Program-made: the position numbers and the translations under genes
Shown: piece after piece, positions 58,651-64,000 of the stretch
Layout: every line of letters starts with the position of its first letter
Numbering within the stretch: the stretch's first letter is position 1
Assembly: GCA_964615375.1 (NCBI GenBank)
Contig: CAZTOW010000004.1
Location: 248,001 to 312,000 of the forward strand
Origin: CAZKWG01 sp964615375
GTDB lineage: Bacteria; Myxococcota_A; UBA796; CAZKWG01
DNA length: 64,000 nucleotides
Reading direction: 5' to 3'
Notes under the pieces: generated by a model
Database searches by the model: none
Told to the model about the DNA's origin: nothing
The model's input: only the letters and a program-made list of their open reading frames with translations

Positions 58651-58732
58651 GGTCACCTCGGGGGGGATGTGAGCTCGATAGCTCCCGCCCGAGCCGGGCG
58701 CAAGCGATCACTGGACCCGCGAAAGGGCCCGC

Positions 58733-59179
58733 TCAGTCCCCTCCCCCGCCGCCGGCCTCCTCCGGCTCCGGGTCCTGATCGGCCTCCTCCTTCTTCGGAG
58801 GCTTGTCGTCCGCCGGATCGTGGGGCTTCTCCGGGTCCAGGGTCGCCAGCCAGACCAGGATGCGGCGGGCGTCGTGGCGGTCCATCACCTGCGCGTAGGC
58901 GGGCATGTCGCCCTTGCCCTCGAGGATCAACGCCACCAGCTCGTCGTAGCGCGCCTCCGGGAGGCGCCCGGCCAGGGCCGGCGAGGGCGTGGGCAGCAGC
59001 GCGGCCACGGGGCCGTTCCCCTCCCCTGTCCAGCCGTGGCAGCTCCAGCAGTTGTCGCGGTAGAGCTGCCGGCCGCGCTCCGGGTCGGGCGGGCGCTTGG
59101 TCGGCACGCCCGCCAGGGCGACCCCGCCCAGCGCGAGCGTCACCATCAGGGCTGGGAGCCACGCGCGCACGCCTGTCAT
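58733..59179 (-). CDS. c-type cytochrome with acidic tail
   Basis: A 148-residue exported monohaem cytochrome c. Its signal peptide ends VALAG (~24), the haem motif is NCWSCHG, and DMPAYAQVM supplies the likely distal Met. A ~35-residue charged Asp/Pro/Glu/Lys/Gly-rich tail (DPADDKPPKKEEADQDPEPE) follows the cytochrome fold, perhaps for partner binding. GGAGG precedes the ATG at 59179. The gene is just downstream of the tRNA terminator and paired with the cytochrome above. Confidence 0.88.
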   Translation of the reverse strand: MTGVRAWLPALMVTLALGGVALAGVPTKRPPDPERGRQLYRDNCWSCHGWTGEGNGPVAALLPTPSPALAGRLPEARYDELVALILEGKGDMPAYAQVMDRHDARRILVWLATLDPEKPHDPADDKPPKKEEADQDPEPEEAGGGGGD

Positions 59180-59204
59180 CGGACCTCCGCGGAGCACATA
59201 TCCC

Positions 59205-59245
59205 AAAACGAAGACGCCCGGAGAGGGTCACTCTCCGGGCGTCTT
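59205..59245 (-). terminator. Rho-independent terminator of the tRNA-Val/tRNA-Asp transcript
   Basis: A perfect 15-bp stem (59211-59225 with 59231-59245) with a 5-nt loop, followed on the minus strand by CGTTTT (59205-59210). It begins 5 nt after tRNA-Asp, and ends before the cytochrome gene at 59179. Confidence 0.85.
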
Positions 59246-59249
59246 GATG

Positions 59250-59326
59250 TGGCGGGGTGGACGGGGCTCGAACCCGCGACCTCCAACGTGACAGGCTGGC
59301 GTTCTAACCGGCTGAACTACCACCCC
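59250..59326 (-). tRNA. tRNA-Asp (GTC)
   Basis: A 77-nt cloverleaf. Acceptor GGGGTGG pairs with CCACCCC, anticodon stem CCAGC/GTTGG encloses loop CTGTCAC (anticodon GTC), T arm CGGGTTCGAGCCCCG. Discriminator G, encoded CCA at 59250-59252. Confidence 0.97.
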
Positions 59327-59362
59327 AGCGAATCGAACGAAAGACCTGGCGAGCTCTCCGGG

Positions 59363-59438
59363 TGGTGGGCGGAACAGGGTTCGAACCTGCGACCCGTAGC
59401 TTGTAAGGCTACTGCTCTCCCGACTGAGCTATCCGCCC
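59363..59438 (-). tRNA. tRNA-Val (TAC)
   Basis: A 76-nt cloverleaf. Acceptor GGGCGGA pairs with TCCGCCC, anticodon stem GTAGC/GCTAC encloses loop CTTACAA (anticodon TAC), T arm CAGGTTCGAACCCTG. Discriminator A, encoded CCA at 59363-59365. It lies 36 nt upstream of tRNA-Asp on the same strand. Confidence 0.97.
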
Positions 59439-59534
59439 AGTCTCCCAGAGGGCTCTCCCGGACGGCCTCTCGGGGGCTCGCCGCGGCGCCCGGCACTGCC
59501 GGAGCTCACAGCACGCTTCCCGCGAAGCGCCCTT

Positions 59535-59562
59535 TGTTTAACGGGTCCATGAGACCTGTCAA
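59535..59562 (-). promoter_or_regulatory. Sigma-70 promoter of the tRNA-Val/tRNA-Asp operon
   Basis: A perfect TTGACA (59557-59562) with a 16-nt spacer to TAAACA (59535-59540), in the gap after lon. The leader to tRNA-Val would be about 90 nt. The -10 match is partial. Confidence 0.65.
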
Positions 59563-59571
59563 GGGCAGCAT

Positions 59572-61992
<2,421 letters not shown>

Positions 61993-62025
61993 GCCGCCTT
62001 CCTCCGTCCAGAGGTCAGAGCAGGG

Positions 62026-63273
62026 TCAGGCCCACTCCGCCTCGTTCTCGTATACCAGAATCGGGTCCTTCTTCCGCTGGACGACCTCTTCGGAGATGAT
62101 GACCTCCTTGATGTTGTCCTTGCTGGGGAGATCGTACATCACGTCCAGCATGATCTCCTCCATGATCGCGCGGAGCCCGCGGGCGCCGGTCTTGCGCTGG
62201 ATGGCCTCGCGCGCGATGGCGTTCATGCTGCTGTCGGTGAACTTGAGGTGGACGTTCTCCATCTCGAAGAGCTTCTGGTACTGACGGACCAGCGCGTTGC
62301 GCGGGCGGGTCAGGATGTCGATGAGCGCGCGCTCGTCGAGCTCGTCGAGGGTGGCGATGACCGGGAGGCGCCCGACGAATTCGGGGATGAGGCCGAAGCG
62401 CAGGAAGTCCTCCGGCTCCGTGAGCGCCAGCAGCTCGCTGGTCGAGCGCTTCTGCTTGGACTTCTGCGTGCTGCCGAAGCCCACGCCGCTCTTGTTCAGC
62501 CGCTCCTCGACGATCTTGTCGAGGCCCACGAAGGCGCCGCCGCAGATGAACAGGATGTTCGTCGTGTCGATCTGCAGAAACTCCTGCTGGGGGTGCTTGC
62601 GCCCGCCCTTGGGCGGGACGTTGGCCACCGTGCCCTCGATGATCTTCAGGAGGGCCTGCTGCACGCCCTCGCCGGAGACGTCGCGGGTGATCGACGGGTT
62701 CTCGCCCTTGCGCGCGATCTTGTCGATCTCGTCCACGTAGATGATGCCCTTCGTGGCGCGCTCGACGTTGTAGTCCGCCGCCTGGAAGAGCGAGAGGATG
62801 ATGTTCTCGACGTCCTCTCCGACGTATCCGGCCTCCGTGAGGCTGGTCGCGTCGGCGATGCAGAAGGGCACGTTCAGAAAGCGCGCCAGCGTCTGGGCCA
62901 GCAGCGTCTTGCCCGTGCCCGTGGGGCCCACCAGCAGGATGTTCGACTTCTGGAGGTCCACGTCGTCGTGGCTCGCCCGGCTGTCGATGCGCTTGTAGTG
63001 ATTGTGGACCGCCACGCTCAGGATCTTCTTGGCGCGCTCCTGGCCGATGACGTACTCATCGAGGTGCGACTTGATCTCCTTGGGCTTCGGCACGAGCGCC
63101 CGGCTGGCGTAGTAGTCCTCGCGCTCGTACTCCTCGGTGATGATGTCGTTGCAGAGCTCGACGCACTCATCGCAGATGTAGACCGAGGGGCCGGCGATGA
63201 GCTTGCGCACCTCCCGCTGCGACTTCCCGCAGAAGGAGCACGACAGGTTCCGGCTGCTCTGTTTCCGCTGCAC
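62026..63273 (-). CDS. clpX: ClpX, ATPase and unfoldase of ClpXP
   Basis: A ~415-residue ClpX. The N-terminal zinc domain has CSFC and CDEC cysteine pairs. The AAA+ domain has Walker A GPTGTGKT, Walker B IIYVDEIDKI and a substrate pore loop GYVGEDVENI. The IGF-like ClpP contact is within the KSGVGFGS region. GTG at 63273 is preferred; GTG at 63282 and TTG at 63309 are also in frame and give a few more residues. It lies 89 nt downstream of clpP. Confidence 0.96.
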   Translation of the reverse strand: MQRKQSSRNLSCSFCGKSQREVRKLIAGPSVYICDECVELCNDIITEEYEREDYYASRALVPKPKEIKSHLDEYVIGQERAKKILSVAVHNHYKRIDSRASHDDVDLQKSNILLVGPTGTGKTLLAQTLARFLNVPFCIADATSLTEAGYVGEDVENIILSLFQAADYNVERATKGIIYVDEIDKIARKGENPSITRDVSGEGVQQALLKIIEGTVANVPPKGGRKHPQQEFLQIDTTNILFICGGAFVGLDKIVEERLNKSGVGFGSTQKSKQKRSTSELLALTEPEDFLRFGLIPEFVGRLPVIATLDELDERALIDILTRPRNALVRQYQKLFEMENVHLKFTDSSMNAIAREAIQRKTGARGLRAIMEEIMLDVMYDLPSKDNIKEVIISEEVVQRKKDPILVYENEAEWA

Positions 63274-63362
63274 GTAGCACACCCGCCCGGGGGGACCCCC
63301 CGCGTTCAAGGATGAATCGAGCCCCGCGCGTCGTCAACGGGCGACGCGCGGGGGACCACACG

Positions 63363-63983
63363 CTAGGCCTTCTCCGGCCCCGGGGTGCGGGTGATGATCT
63401 CGTCAATAATCCCGTAGGCGAGCGACTCTTCGGGCGACAGAATGTAGTCGCGCTCCGTGTCGCCCTTGATGCGCTCCACCGGCTGGCCCGTGTGTCCCGC
63501 CAGGATCTGGTTGAGCTGCTCGCGCATGCGGAGGATCTCGCGCGCGTGGATCTCGATGTCCGTCGCCTGTCCGCGCGTGCCGCCCGCCGGCTGGTGGATG
63601 AGCACCCGCGCGTGCGGCAGCGCCCGCCGCTTGCCCTTGGCGCCCGCCGCCAGCAGCACCGCCGCCATCGACGCCGCCTGTCCCATGCAGATCGTCGCCA
63701 CGTCGTTCCCGATGAACTGCATCGTGTCGTAGATCGCCAGCCCCGCCGTGATCACACCGCCCGGGCTGTTGATGTACAGGAAGATGTCCTTCTCCGGATC
63801 CTGGCTCTGCAGGAACAGGAGCTGCGCGATGATCGCGTTCGCCACCGCGTCATTGATCTCGGTGCCGAGGAACACGATGCGATCCATCAGCAGCCGCGAG
63901 TAGATGTCGTACGCGCGCTCACCACGGTGCGTCTGTTCGATGACCGTGGGCAGGTACCAGGAGGCGCGAGGGAGGTCGTCCAT
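63363..63983 (-). CDS. clpP: ClpP, proteolytic subunit of the Clp protease
   Basis: A 206-residue serine protease with the complete triad: Ser105 in MGQAASMAA, His130 in VLIHQPAGG, and Asp179 in GDTERDY. The tetradecameric fold segments (LYINSPGGVITAGLAIYDTM) are intact. The ATG at 63983 follows TGGAGAC. It is upstream of clpX and probably begins, or follows trigger factor in, the transcript beyond the right edge. Confidence 0.97.
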   Translation of the reverse strand: MDDLPRASWYLPTVIEQTHRGERAYDIYSRLLMDRIVFLGTEINDAVANAIIAQLLFLQSQDPEKDIFLYINSPGGVITAGLAIYDTMQFIGNDVATICMGQAASMAAVLLAAGAKGKRRALPHARVLIHQPAGGTRGQATDIEIHAREILRMREQLNQILAGHTGQPVERIKGDTERDYILSPEESLAYGIIDEIITRTPGPEKA

Positions 63984-64000
63984 GAGGTCTCCAGAAAGAA

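Overview
The window is about 64 kb of very GC-rich, densely packed bacterial DNA. Gaps between genes are short, genes often overlap by 4 nt (ATGA, GTGA), and GTG and TTG starts are common. The content points to a myxobacterium-like member of the Myxococcota (former Deltaproteobacteria): Ser/Thr protein kinase and TPR signalling proteins, an NtrC-type response regulator, Asp/Cys-rich DCDD repeat proteins (one with a Cys-containing MYXO-CTERM-like tail), thrombospondin type-3/OmpA proteins, many lipoproteins, and a clpP-clpX-lon block. This placement is inferred from gene content; no rRNA is present.

Layout. 1-1.4 kb: end of a class V aminotransferase and a divergent alpha/beta hydrolase. 1.4-8.2 kb (minus): TonB-dependent receptor, lipoprotein, TPR histidine kinase and atypical receiver protein, with another lipoprotein upstream. 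8.5-12.3 kb (minus): a run from an FtsB/DivIC-like protein through a HAD-like protein and two small proteins to an NtrC-type regulator. 12.3-24.4 kb: two small Cys-rich lipoproteins, aldehyde dehydrogenase, a STAND-like ATPase/TPR protein, a Ser/Thr kinase, class I aldolase, a VWA protein, membrane proteins and an MBL-fold hydrolase. 24.5-26.7 kb: tRNA-Arg and a tightly coupled operon of a protein with two predicted Sm/Hfq-like domains followed by an RdgC-like protein split into two genes. 26.7-32.8 kb: CPBP intramembrane protease, methyltransferase, OmpA/TSP3 protein and a nine-repeat DCDD protein. 32.9-45.3 kb: a DUF2325-like coiled-coil protein, an aspartoacylase-like enzyme paired with a zinc-site-less paralogue, a subtilisin facing a caspase-like protein that lacks its catalytic dyad, a thiolase, lipoproteins and an S41 protease. 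45.4-53.0 kb (plus): larB-larC, an orphan PAS/DHp protein, a GT-C-like membrane protein, an ATP-grasp enzyme, a pentapeptide-repeat protein, an ECF sigma factor and its likely anti-sigma. 53.1-58.2 kb: RadC, glycerate kinase, K+ channel, ferredoxin and a polytopic membrane protein. 58.2-64 kb: tRNA-Trp, two cytochromes c, tRNA-Asp and tRNA-Val with a recognisable promoter and terminator, then lon, clpX and clpP.

The most unusual features are the Hfq-like/split-RdgC operon (24.6-26.7 kb), three enzyme folds that have lost active-site residues (34.9-35.8, 37.6-38.7 and, by one residue, 15.1-17.7 kb), and two genes that appear to start at CTG. I saw no CRISPR array, insertion sequence, phage block or rRNA operon. 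No gap between genes exceeds about 210 nt.
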